Source of the DNA: UBA12481 sp012523435
Lineage (GTDB): Bacteria > Bacteroidota > Bacteroidia > Bacteroidales > UBA12481
Direction: 5' to 3'
NCBI GenBank assembly: GCA_028686135.1
Contig: JAQUCP010000015.1
Coordinates: 1-49,929 of the forward strand
Length of the DNA: 49,929 nucleotides
Shown: positions 36,685 to 45,032 of the stretch, in pieces
How positions within the stretch are numbered: position 1 is the first letter of the stretch
Layout of the letters: each line of letters opens with the position of its first letter
Notes under the pieces: generated by a model
Told to the model about the DNA's origin: nothing
Seen by the model: the letters and a program-made list of their open reading frames with translations, nothing else
The model's database searches: none
Position numbers and translations under genes: made by a program

Positions 36685-36724
36685 AAAAAAAGGGGAGTTA
36701 ACATCAAAATGGATGCAACTCCCC
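36685..36724 (-). terminator. Rho-independent terminator after pepD
   Basis: On the minus strand an 8-bp stem (GGGGAGTT/AACTCCCC; 36717-36724 and 36692-36699) with an inner CATC/GATG extension is followed by seven T residues (36691-36685). It lies 89 bp past the pepD stop and ends the leftward operon; with fewer U residues it could also stop purA transcription. Confidence 0.8.
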
Positions 36725-36812
36725 GATAATCATGAAAATTAAACAACAATTGAACTCTATTCTTTCTAACGATTTCTTAGTCTATTAGCCTAATAGTCAG
36801 TTTACTATCAGT

Positions 36813-38258
36813 TTACCCAACAATCGCCTTCAGGAAATTCCAGAATTTATCCACCGTCTTGATGTTGACTTTCTCATCCGGGGAGTGCGGGAAGCGGATC
36901 GTCGGGCCAAAGGAGATCATATCCCAGTGGGGATAGGCACCACCAAGGATGCCACATTCGAGTCCGGCATGAATAGCCTTGATTTCAGGAATTTTTCCAA
37001 AATCTTGCTGGTACACTTCCTGTGCTCTTTTTAAAATCCATGAGTCCATGTTAGGTTTCCATCCGGGATACTGGCCATCGAACACCACCTCAGCACCCGC
37101 TAGGGTGAACACACTGGTAAACATATTCTCCAGATCAGCTTTGGCAGAATCTACTGAGCTGCGGAGAAGACACTTGACGAAAACATGATCACCTTCCGAC
37201 TTAACAATAGCCAGGTTCGTTGATGTCTCCACCAACCCGGGCATATCGGTACTCATCCGCATCACTCCGTTGGGACAGCCATACACCGCACGGATAATCC
37301 TGCTGGCAGCATCCGTATCGATGACAGTTTCAGGCCTGTCGGCCGGTTCCAGGGCTACCGTTACACCAGGATCAGCGGAAGCGAGTTCACTTTTGACAAT
37401 AGCCTGAAATTCTGAGAGTTCCGACTTTAGTGCATCGACAGATTTCTTCGGAACCAGGATCGTAGCGAAGGATTCGCGCGGGATGGCGTTACGCAGGCTA
37501 CCTCCGTTAATGGAGGCCAAGCGTATGTCATATTTTTCCGTCACCTGGAATAGAAAGCGGAACAGGATCTTATTGGAGTTGCCACGTTCCAGGATGATAT
37601 CCATCCCTGAATGACCTCCTTTTAAGCCGGTCACAGCAAGCTGCATCGGTACCAAACCCTCGCCAACCTTTTCATTCCGGTAGTCGATCCGGATATTGGC
37701 ATTCGTGCCACCGGCACATCCAACATACAGTTCTCCCTCATCTTCCGAATCCAGATTGATGAGGATCTCACCTTTGAGCAATCCGGGTTTGAGAGCGTTC
37801 GCACCCGTCATCCCCGTCTCTTCATCGATGGTAAAAAGAGCTTCCAGCGGTCCGTGTGGGATATCCTTGGAGGCCAGCAGCGCCATGGCAGCTGCCACCC
37901 CGATACCATTATCAGCTCCCAGCGTGGTCCCTTTAGCTTTAACCCATTCGCCATCAACCCAGGGCTGAATGGGGTCGGTCTCAAAATTATGACCCGTATC
38001 GGAATTCGCCTGCGGCACCATATCGACATGACCCTGCAGAATGATTCCCTTACGGCTCTCTAACCCGGGGGTGGCAGGCTTACGGATAATCACATTACCC
38101 ACTTCATCAACAATGGTTTCCAAGCCAAGCCCCTCACCGAAACGTTTCATGTATTGTACCACGGCAGCTTCATGCTTCGAAGGCCTGGGTATCTGGGTCA
38201 GTTCATAAAAATAGTTCCATAGTGGAGCCGGCGATAGGTTTAAAATATCTTTACTCAT
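36813..38258 (-). CDS. pepD: Aminoacyl-histidine dipeptidase (M20 family)
   Basis: About 481 residues from ATG at 38258 (MSKDILNLSP); a TTG at 38279 would add seven residues. A cytosolic zinc dipeptidase of the PepD type that splits X-His and other dipeptides. The metal site motifs are LQGHVDMVPQ, TTLGADNGIGVAAAMALL, FTIDEETGMTGA and NLDSEDEGE; AIHAGLECGILGG near the end provides another metal ligand. Length fits PepD (480-490). It follows the MFSD1-like transporter by 50 bp in the same direction, so dipeptide transport and hydrolysis appear linked. Confidence 0.95.
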   Translation of the reverse strand: MSKDILNLSPAPLWNYFYELTQIPRPSKHEAAVVQYMKRFGEGLGLETIVDEVGNVIIRKPATPGLESRKGIILQGHVDMVPQANSDTGHNFETDPIQPWVDGEWVKAKGTTLGADNGIGVAAAMALLASKDIPHGPLEALFTIDEETGMTGANALKPGLLKGEILINLDSEDEGELYVGCAGGTNANIRIDYRNEKVGEGLVPMQLAVTGLKGGHSGMDIILERGNSNKILFRFLFQVTEKYDIRLASINGGSLRNAIPRESFATILVPKKSVDALKSELSEFQAIVKSELASADPGVTVALEPADRPETVIDTDAASRIIRAVYGCPNGVMRMSTDMPGLVETSTNLAIVKSEGDHVFVKCLLRSSVDSAKADLENMFTSVFTLAGAEVVFDGQYPGWKPNMDSWILKRAQEVYQQDFGKIPEIKAIHAGLECGILGGAYPHWDMISFGPTIRFPHSPDEKVNIKTVDKFWNFLKAIVG

Positions 38259-38308
38259 TATTAACTTATTTATTTTCAATTATTTAATACTAACCTGAGC
38301 ATTCAGAA

Positions 38309-39712
38309 TTACTCAGCTAATTTTTCGATATTGGGCATCTCCAGGCCATAACCTTTCTTTTTATCCTCGGCTTTTAGGAGCAGGGCAAAGAAGACGGCCA
38401 GGATGCCAAGTGACATAAAGATCACCATCGGCAGAGTATAATCATAGGTATTCACCATCATACCATTTCTTTCGACCTGGCCAGTGATGCAATAGGTTTG
38501 GAGCACCCAGCCGATAAGGGCAGGAACACCCATCAGTCCCCAGTTCTGTACCCAGAAGATCATGGAATAGGCAGTACCCAGTTGTTTTTCAGGGATAATT
38601 TTCGGAACGGAGGGCCACATGGCGGAGGGAACCAGTGAGAAACCAATGCCCAAGAGGATCGTCAGGACAATAGCGATCAGCCAATGGTTCAGGAATGGGA
38701 TGGAGAACATGGCATGGACAAAGATCAGGATACAGGCTCCGATGATCATGATAGTCGCACCTTTACCTTTTCTGTCGTAGAGGTTTCCAAACAGTGGCGT
38801 TAAGAGGATGGTTCCAAAGGGCAGCAGGGCGGGTATGGTTCCGGCGATATTGTCAGCAACGCCGAATTTGTTCACCATCAGGTCCTGAGCGTACTTCAGG
38901 AATGGGAACACTGCTGAGTAGAACAGAACGCAGAGGATGGCGATATACCACCAGCCTTTATTGGTAAAAATTCGGCCGATATCAGAAATCTTAAATGACT
39001 CTTCCGTATCCACGATGGCGTTGGCTTTATCAAAAGCAGCCTGCTCTTTGTCGAGCTTACTATCCATGAACGTGTATATGATAAAGGAAATCAATCCGAT
39101 ACAGAGCAGAATCAATCCCAGGAGGATTGGAGCAGAGACATGTCCCATCTTTTCAGCGATAGGCAGGGAGACCGACAAAGCCAGGGCCGTACCCAACCGG
39201 GCAGTGGCCATCTCGAGGCCCATTGCGAGAGCCATCTCCTTGCCTTTGAACCATTTGACAATGATTTTTGAGACGGTGATCCCTGCGACCTCGACACCCA
39301 CACCGAAGATCGCGAATCCCAAAGAAGCCATCATCACCTGGGCTTTAACATCAAACCAGAGGATATGCCACATTTGACCGTCCAGCATATGCGTGGATAC
39401 CGCCCAATACTTCAGACCAGCGCCAACCACCATGATCGTTGCGGCCATTAATCCCGTAAAGCGAACCCCCATTTTATCAAGGATGATTCCGCCGATGATG
39501 AGGAACAAAAGGAATACGTTAAACCAGCCATAAGCACTGGTAAAGAAGCCATACTGGGAGCTGTTCCACTCCAGCTGTCCTTCCAACAGCCCTTTCAGGG
39601 GAGCCATACTATCCGTTAGATAGTACCCGCACAGCATCGTAAAGGCCACAATAGCCAAGGCAGTCCACCGGGCAGTTTTGGAGTCCCGTAGCGTTTTTCT
39701 AAGCTTTTCCAT
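38309..39712 (-). CDS. MFS transporter resembling the dipeptide uniporter MFSD1
   Basis: A 467-residue permease with twelve predicted helices. Segments resemble animal MFSD1: YGFFTSAYGWFNVFLLF, IILDKMGVRF, IVKWFKGKEMALAMGL with the following ARLGTAL, and PSAMWPSVPKIIPEKQLGTA. MFSD1 is a lysosomal transporter reported to move dipeptides. The neighbouring pepD gene fits a dipeptide substrate; this is inference. A long cytoplasmic loop (~205-240) separates the two six-helix halves. Other MFS substrates cannot be excluded. Confidence 0.85.
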   Translation of the reverse strand: MEKLRKTLRDSKTARWTALAIVAFTMLCGYYLTDSMAPLKGLLEGQLEWNSSQYGFFTSAYGWFNVFLLFLIIGGIILDKMGVRFTGLMAATIMVVGAGLKYWAVSTHMLDGQMWHILWFDVKAQVMMASLGFAIFGVGVEVAGITVSKIIVKWFKGKEMALAMGLEMATARLGTALALSVSLPIAEKMGHVSAPILLGLILLCIGLISFIIYTFMDSKLDKEQAAFDKANAIVDTEESFKISDIGRIFTNKGWWYIAILCVLFYSAVFPFLKYAQDLMVNKFGVADNIAGTIPALLPFGTILLTPLFGNLYDRKGKGATIMIIGACILIFVHAMFSIPFLNHWLIAIVLTILLGIGFSLVPSAMWPSVPKIIPEKQLGTAYSMIFWVQNWGLMGVPALIGWVLQTYCITGQVERNGMMVNTYDYTLPMVIFMSLGILAVFFALLLKAEDKKKGYGLEMPNIEKLAE

Positions 39713-39763
39713 GAATAAAAATTGAAGTGATTTTTTAAGATGGCTTAAAAGTATAAAAAATGA

Positions 39764-40978
39764 TCACCTTCTAAAGATGTTTTTTATTGACCCGAAAGCC
39801 GGATAATATTCAACGGCAGTCTGGTCGTCAGCCAACACTTCCGGGGGAATGAATCCCACGGGACCACACTGAGCGATGAGCATCTCGCGGACAAACAGGC
39901 TCTTGCCCAAGCGATTGATCTCCACCTTCACCACCTCCGGAATCCGGTACGCCAGCCCTTTCTCTTTGGGGTCTTTCTCCGTTCCTTCATTGAAGCGGAT
40001 GGGCTCCGACTGGTTCAATAGCGAGCGACTCAAATGAATCGTGACAGGCTCACCATTGCCAGTTCTCTCTTCGCTAACCCCATAAATACTAGAGAAATAG
40101 CAAATTGTCGCCTCCTCTGTTAAATCGGTTCCCACGGGTGTGTAGGAAAAATGATAGGTTTCGCGGGTGGTTTGGCTCCGACCGGTAAACAGCGACTGGT
40201 AGTCCTGCTCTAACAGGTTCAGCTCCCGCATGATTACCTCAATGGCTGTTCCTTCCGGAAAGACCACTGGCGAGTCGAGCTGATCAAACAGCTCGCCGTT
40301 AAGCAGATTAAACCGGGTAGTCCGGATTTTCATCAGCACATCAGCAGCCTCTTCGGCCTGTTCCAGTAGTGTTTTCTGGCTTTCTACCTTCCTAATGAGC
40401 GGCAGACGGTAGAATGAAGTATCCGTCCGCACAATCCGGAAGATAGTATCGGGGATCGGCTCAAAATTCTTACGAAGAGTCAGATCAGGGTATTCGGGAT
40501 TATCGAACTGCAGCTCTCGTAAGTCAGCCGCAGAGACCTGGCTAATGGTAAGATCCGTATTAATGGGAATGTTGATTCCGCGGATAATTCCCTCAGCGGT
40601 GAGGCTTACTTTAGAGCCATAAGAGTTCCCCTGGGGATTCAAAAGGAAGATCTGTTCCGGGTCTTTTTCCGGGTGACTGGAAGTTTTCACTTCGACGATG
40701 GAATACTCCACCGTTTCGGCATTCACCACACCGGGCACCCCCAGAAACCTTTCGGCGTAGGCCGCAAAAGGTCCGGGTCGGGTGACGGTTTTATCCACTA
40801 TCATACTGATATCCAAAACAGTACGAGGCAAGCTGTAATACAATGAAAAGTTTTCAATCTCAGTGCCGGGTTGTGCTTTGGTGACAGTCACCTTACCGGT
40901 CATGGGGGTTTGAAAAGCGCAGCCTGCCGCACTCAGGACGATCAGGCAGAGCAGTGGGATTTTCAGGTATTTCATCAT
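39764..40978 (-). CDS. DUF4831-family lipoprotein
   Basis: A 404-residue protein that I match to DUF4831 of Bacteroidota by the early segment YYSLPRTVLDISM and PGPFAAYAERFLGV. The N-terminus has a lipobox-like LSAAGC, so it is probably lipidated. The rest is soluble, mainly beta, with the recurrent TSFYRLPLIRKVE and a central helical part. The function is unknown for the family. Its ATG shares ATGA with the nnr stop, so it is translated with nnr. The transporter gene follows 51 bp later. Confidence 0.75.
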   Translation of the reverse strand: MMKYLKIPLLCLIVLSAAGCAFQTPMTGKVTVTKAQPGTEIENFSLYYSLPRTVLDISMIVDKTVTRPGPFAAYAERFLGVPGVVNAETVEYSIVEVKTSSHPEKDPEQIFLLNPQGNSYGSKVSLTAEGIIRGINIPINTDLTISQVSAADLRELQFDNPEYPDLTLRKNFEPIPDTIFRIVRTDTSFYRLPLIRKVESQKTLLEQAEEAADVLMKIRTTRFNLLNGELFDQLDSPVVFPEGTAIEVIMRELNLLEQDYQSLFTGRSQTTRETYHFSYTPVGTDLTEEATICYFSSIYGVSEERTGNGEPVTIHLSRSLLNQSEPIRFNEGTEKDPKEKGLAYRIPEVVKVEINRLGKSLFVREMLIAQCGPVGFIPPEVLADDQTAVEYYPAFGSIKNIFRR

Positions 40979-42492
40979 GATCTCTTTTGTATTCGTTTAA
41001 ACGCCGCGCCAAGATAGTTAATTATATCACCGGCTGTCAACGCTTCGTAGCCGTTCTGTGCAGCAGCAAGGTCGCCGGCCAGGCCGTGGACATACACGCC
41101 GAGCCGCGCAGCGGTAAAAGGTTCCAGCCCTCTGGCGAGCATGGAGGTGATGATACCGGTGAGTACATCACCCGATCCCCCTTTGGCCATCCCCGGATTT
41201 CCTGTGCTATTAAACCAGACCGACCCATCGGGTCCGGCCACTGCCGTGTGGGCACCTTTCAGAACGATCACCAGCTGATAGGCTTTTGCCATTTCGCGGA
41301 GGCGGAAGATTCGGGTGAGCTGATCAGGGTCCTCTCCAAAGATCCGGTTATATTCACCCGGATGGGGTGTCAGAATACTCTTTCGGGGAACTTGCAGTAG
41401 GGATCCTGGGTGAGCAGCTAAAAGATTCAGTGCATCGGCATCCAACACCAAAGGATGAGTTGATTTTTTCAAGAGATAAGTCAGGGCCCTCCAGGTTTCC
41501 GGCAACTGCCCAATTCCCGGACCAGCACCGGCAGCGGTAAACCTCGATAAGTCATGAGTCTCCGACCAGCTGTCGGGATCCCGGTCGGGGTCAGTCATGG
41601 CTTCGGGTACCGCACCCTGGATGATGGCGTTGCCACTGGATGGAATGTGGATAGTCAGCAGACCACATCCGGAGCGCAGGGCCGCTCGTGCTGCCAGGAT
41701 TGCTGCCCCCATCTTTCCGGTCGATCCACAGAAAAGAATGGCATGGCCAAAGGTGCCCTTATGATCAAATTTCGACCGGCCAGGCAACCAAGAGGCAGCA
41801 TCAGCCCCATCGGTGTAGTGCCAGGGAGTCTCGCAGGATTCGATAAAGGCAGGGTGCAACCCGATGGGTATCACACTCCAGCGCCCGACAAAAGGAAGAT
41901 TTTCGGGCATGAAGAAGCAGAGCTTCGGAAACTGAAAAGAGTAAGTGGCGGTAGCTCTGACTGTATGCTGGCGACTGTTAGTGCGGTTATCATCGCCGTA
42001 CAGGCCAGATGGAATATCCACCGAGATCACCCTGCATTTTGAGGCATTGATATGATCGATAATCCGGGCCGGATTGCCAGCTGGTTCGCGAGTAAGTCCG
42101 GAGCCAAAAATCGCATCGACGATCACCTCATCAGCGTCAATTTCGGGAAGGGGATCATTGGGCCCTATCATACTCATTTCCAGATTATTCAAATCAGGCA
42201 AACGCTCCAGGTTAGTGCGGTTATCCGGCGAGGAATCCCGATCTGATTTTAGGACATATAATCGGATCTGTTTACCTCGATGAGCGAGCATCCGGGCCAA
42301 GGCGATGCTATCGCCCCCATTATTTCCGTTTCCGGCAAAAATACGGAAGGATGAGGAGGAGGGAAAGTCACTTCTGATGAAGGAGGAAAGGCCTTCTGCA
42401 GCCCGCTCCATCAGGTCGATAGAACGCACGGGCTCCTCCCGGATCGTGAACTCATCCGCTGCTCTGATCTGGCCGGTGAGTAGTATCTTCAT
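40975..42492 (-). CDS. nnr: Bifunctional NAD(P)H-hydrate epimerase/dehydratase
   Basis: A 505-residue metabolite-repair enzyme. The N-terminal YjeF_N domain (~1-215) has FAGNGNNGGDSIALARML and VDAIFGSGLTREP and epimerises damaged NAD(P)H hydrate. The C-terminal ribokinase-like dehydratase (~225-500) has GHAILFCGSTGKMGAAILAA, LDADALNLLA, ILTPHPGEYNRIFG and the nucleotide-site loop GGSGDVLTGII. Both halves look intact. It is the first gene of the leftward group nnr-DUF4831-transporter-pepD and is divergent from the POT transporter. Confidence 0.95.
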   Translation of the reverse strand: MKILLTGQIRAADEFTIREEPVRSIDLMERAAEGLSSFIRSDFPSSSSFRIFAGNGNNGGDSIALARMLAHRGKQIRLYVLKSDRDSSPDNRTNLERLPDLNNLEMSMIGPNDPLPEIDADEVIVDAIFGSGLTREPAGNPARIIDHINASKCRVISVDIPSGLYGDDNRTNSRQHTVRATATYSFQFPKLCFFMPENLPFVGRWSVIPIGLHPAFIESCETPWHYTDGADAASWLPGRSKFDHKGTFGHAILFCGSTGKMGAAILAARAALRSGCGLLTIHIPSSGNAIIQGAVPEAMTDPDRDPDSWSETHDLSRFTAAGAGPGIGQLPETWRALTYLLKKSTHPLVLDADALNLLAAHPGSLLQVPRKSILTPHPGEYNRIFGEDPDQLTRIFRLREMAKAYQLVIVLKGAHTAVAGPDGSVWFNSTGNPGMAKGGSGDVLTGIITSMLARGLEPFTAARLGVYVHGLAGDLAAAQNGYEALTAGDIINYLGAAFKRIQKRS

Positions 42493-42546
42493 GATCCATA
42501 AAACTACTCAAAAACCGATGAACTAGAAGCGAAAACAAAAGATTTC

Positions 42547-42554
42547 TATATTTG
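42547..42554 (+). promoter_or_regulatory. Candidate -7 box of the POT transporter gene
   Basis: TATATTTG matches TAnnTTTG and lies 47 bp before the ATG at 42602. A convincing -33 element is not seen. Confidence 0.4.
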
Positions 42555-42601
42555 TGGGATTCCTTTCGGTGTTCTAGTATAAACTTATAACTATTGCGAT
42601 T

Positions 42602-44446
42602 ATGTTCAAAAAGCATCCTAAGGGTCTGATCGTCGCCTTCTTTGCGAATATGGGCGAGCGATTCGGATTTTACACGATGATGGCTATCCTGGTTCTATTC
42701 CTTCAGGCCAAGTATGGCCTGTCAGAAGATGTTGCCGGAAGCATCTACAGCTGGTTCTATTTTGCCATTTATGCCTTGGCACTGCTTGGAGGTTTGCTCG
42801 CCGACTACACCAGCAAATACAAGACCGTGATTTTGTTCGGTCAGATCATCATGTTTGCCGGGTATGCCCTGTTGGCTTTCCCGGGGCTGCCTTTAGCAAT
42901 CACCATTGTTGGATTGGGGACCATTGCCCTTGGTAACGGGCTCTTCAAGGGGAACCTACAGGCCGTGGTTGGGCAGTTGTATGATGATGAAAAGTATGCC
43001 GGGATTCGCGACTCAGCCTTCATGATTTTCTACATGGGGATCAACGTAGGAGCGTTCTTTGCTCCCTTTGTTGCCACTGGCATCCGCAACTGGTGGCTTG
43101 AATCCAACGGTTTTCTGCACGACGGAGCCCTTCCGGCTCTCTGCCATCAGTTCCTGGATGGCACCCTGCAGGATCCAACGCAGCTGCAGACTCTAGCCAA
43201 TCAGGTAAGTCTGGGAGGAGCAATAACTGACCTGTCAGCTTTTGCCCAATCGTATCTGGATATTTTTGCACGGGGCTATAATTATGCCTTTATGATCGCT
43301 GCCATTGCCATGGTGATTTCACTCGTGGTTTATATGGTGTTTAACAAGATGCTCCCCAACAAGGAGAAATCTGCCACCCAGCAGACCATCTCTTTCGGCG
43401 AAAAACCTATGGCTATCGTCCCTGCCCTCCTGGTTGGGATTCTTGCTGCCGTCGGCATCTCCCTGCTGAAAGCTACGGCTACTGGCGGCACCATGCTGGA
43501 TGGCGATAACATCGCTACAGGTGCAGCTTTCGGGCTTTTTGCCGTCTTCGTCACCTGGATTATCACCATCTCCAGAAAGGAAGAGCGCCAGCGAGTCATC
43601 GCGCTTACCCTGGTATTCCTGGTGGTGATCTTTTTCTGGATGTCATTCCATCAGAACGGCCTGACACTCACCTTCTTCGCTCGTGACTACACAGTTAAAG
43701 CTGTCGATCCATACACCTATATGTTCTTCACCCTGGAGAATATTCTCTCGGTGATCGCACTCATCGCCGGACTGGTGATTGTACTCGGGCGCAAGCGCAC
43801 CCTGAACACCCGACTGATGGGAGCAGCCCTCCTCGTGGCGGGCAGCACGGCAGCCTTCTTCTTCTTCCGTAAAGGCGAAGCCGAAAACCCCATCTCTCCC
43901 GAAGTGTTCCAGTCGTTTAACCCACTCTTTATTGTCACCCTCACCTTCATCGTGATGGGATTCTTCTCGTGGCTGAACAAGAGAGGCAAAGAGCCTTCCA
44001 CGCCACGGAAAATCGGTATCGGGATGATCATCGCCGCTGTTGGATTCCTGATCATTCTGGTCGCCTCCCTCAACCTCGTGTCACCCCACGAGCTGAAGAT
44101 CGTGGACGAAACCGGGGTCGTCAAGTTCAGCCCGGTGCCCGACTCCTCGCGCGTGATGCCTTACTGGCTGATCTCGTCCTACCTGGTGCTGACCGTTGCC
44201 GAGCTGTTCCTCAGCCCCATCGGCCTCTCCTTCGTCTCCAAGGTAGCTCCTGGCCGGTTCCAGGGTCTCATGCAGGGTGGCTGGCTTCTGGCTACCGCCG
44301 TGGGTAATAAACTTCTCTTCGTAGGCAGTACCTTCTGGGGAACTCTCGACCTCTGGAAACTGTGGCTCATCTTCATCGTTTGCTGTCTGCTTTCCGCCCT
44401 CTTCATCTTCTCTATCATGAAAAGACTCGAGCGGATTACGAAGTAA
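42602..44446 (+). CDS. POT/PTR-family proton-coupled peptide transporter
   Basis: A 614-residue MFS protein of the POT family, which moves di- and tripeptides with protons. Family signatures are MGERFGFYTM in helix 1, GLGTIALGNGLFKGNLQ, RDSAFMIFYMGINVGAFFAP and LFLSPIGLSFVSKVAPGR. FFWMSFHQNGLTLTFFARD matches the helix-7 region. The ExxER motif of helix 1 reads NMGER, with the first glutamate replaced by asparagine. The protein is longer than most POTs because of inserted segments in the middle (around residues 165-215 and the later extra helices). It is monocistronic. Confidence 0.9.
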   Translation: MFKKHPKGLIVAFFANMGERFGFYTMMAILVLFLQAKYGLSEDVAGSIYSWFYFAIYALALLGGLLADYTSKYKTVILFGQIIMFAGYALLAFPGLPLAITIVGLGTIALGNGLFKGNLQAVVGQLYDDEKYAGIRDSAFMIFYMGINVGAFFAPFVATGIRNWWLESNGFLHDGALPALCHQFLDGTLQDPTQLQTLANQVSLGGAITDLSAFAQSYLDIFARGYNYAFMIAAIAMVISLVVYMVFNKMLPNKEKSATQQTISFGEKPMAIVPALLVGILAAVGISLLKATATGGTMLDGDNIATGAAFGLFAVFVTWIITISRKEERQRVIALTLVFLVVIFFWMSFHQNGLTLTFFARDYTVKAVDPYTYMFFTLENILSVIALIAGLVIVLGRKRTLNTRLMGAALLVAGSTAAFFFFRKGEAENPISPEVFQSFNPLFIVTLTFIVMGFFSWLNKRGKEPSTPRKIGIGMIIAAVGFLIILVASLNLVSPHELKIVDETGVVKFSPVPDSSRVMPYWLISSYLVLTVAELFLSPIGLSFVSKVAPGRFQGLMQGGWLLATAVGNKLLFVGSTFWGTLDLWKLWLIFIVCCLLSALFIFSIMKRLERITK

Positions 44447-44467
44447 AAGTTATGAACAATTGTTAAT

Positions 44468-44489
44468 AACCCATGTTGATTCATGGTTT
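44468..44489 (+). terminator. Weak terminator-like hairpin after the POT gene
   Basis: CCATG (44471-44475) and CATGG (44482-44486) with AA/TT flanks enclose a six-base loop and are followed by TTTATA. The stem is short, so this is only a candidate. Confidence 0.3.
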
Positions 44490-44510
44490 ATACAAAGGGG
44501 GTAAAACCTC

Positions 44511-44540
44511 TTGACAAATTGATTTTCTGCTATATATTTG
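44511..44540 (+). promoter_or_regulatory. Bacteroidota promoter of the structured RNA
   Basis: TTGACA at 44511-44516 and TATATTTG at 44533-44540 fit the Bacteroidota -33 TTG and -7 TAnnTTTG boxes, with 19 bases between the TTG and the -7 box. This is the best two-box promoter in the window. Transcription should start near 44547. Confidence 0.7.
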
Positions 44541-44546
44541 TTCGTA

Positions 44547-44948
44547 CCAAGTGAGCGATAAAAGGTCGCAACCAACTGGGGGGTTCTTTGAAAGGGATGA
44601 TTCAGATACAGCGAAAGCGAAGCTGACTATCAGGTAGAGGTCAAGGCGAAAAATCGACCGGCAGGGCAATTGAAGGAGTGATCCGGAAAAAGCCGAACCA
44701 GCCGAAAGTAACCGGAAGCGGTCTCCTGAAAGGGTAAAACGTGGTGCCGGCTGCACCTGGAGGCAGACGTAAGTCAGGCCAAAGGCGGAACACACACCCG
44801 GGATTACCGAAGGCCGAAAGGCCCATCCCACCAGGTTAAAAAAATAACCCAGGCGGCTCGAAACAGTAGCTTGGCCACAACCAGATGCTACGGCAAAAGG
44901 AGAGTGGGAACGGGAAATCATCAAACGATGGTTTCCCGTTCGTGTTTT
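44547..44948 (+). ncRNA. Candidate free-standing structured non-coding RNA (~400 nt), unidentified
   Basis: Between the POT gene and the next gene lies a non-coding stretch of 586 bases. Its centre begins at a strong promoter and ends at a 14-bp terminator hairpin. Pairing that I can draw includes GGCC-GAAA-GGCC (44812-44823) inside GGGAT/ATCCC (44800-44804 with 44825-44829), GGTTA/TAACC (44834-44849), GTAGC/GCTAC (44866-44891), and CCTGA/TCAGG (44725-44778) enclosing ACGT/ACGT and GTGC/GCAC. GNRA-type loops and unpaired purine runs (GAAAG, AAAGG) recur, as in large folded RNAs. I do not find the conserved cores of RNase P RNA, tmRNA, SRP RNA or a group II intron domain V. The family is unknown to me. 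Confidence 0.6.
44909..44948 (+). terminator. Rho-independent terminator of the structured RNA
   Basis: A 14-bp stem, AACGGGAAATCATC (44909-44922) with GATGGTTTCCCGTT (44927-44940), contains one wobble pair and an AAAC loop. It is followed by CGTGTTTTAT. It separates the RNA from the coding gene at 45033. Confidence 0.7.
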
Positions 44949-45032
44949 ATAGCAGTTTGGTTTTCATTCGCCAGCCCGAATGCCGATTTCAACTTCGCAT
45001 TCACTATTTTTATCCAATTAACTATTCAAGCC

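Noticed and set aside
36782..36796. Palindrome CTATTAG-C-CTAATAG near the pepD end
   Set aside because: Short, AT-rich and with no neighbouring promoter; probably chance.
44481..44924. A 147-codon open frame on the minus strand
   Set aside because: It lies wholly antisense to the structured RNA, has no family signature, and its frame can be explained by the GC-rich stems.
44547..44948. RNase P RNA, tmRNA, SRP RNA or group II intron as the identity of the RNA
   Set aside because: No GGAAAGUCC-type P4 core, no tRNA-like 3' end or T-loop, no SRP GGAAGCAGC-type loop, and no domain V hairpin were found.
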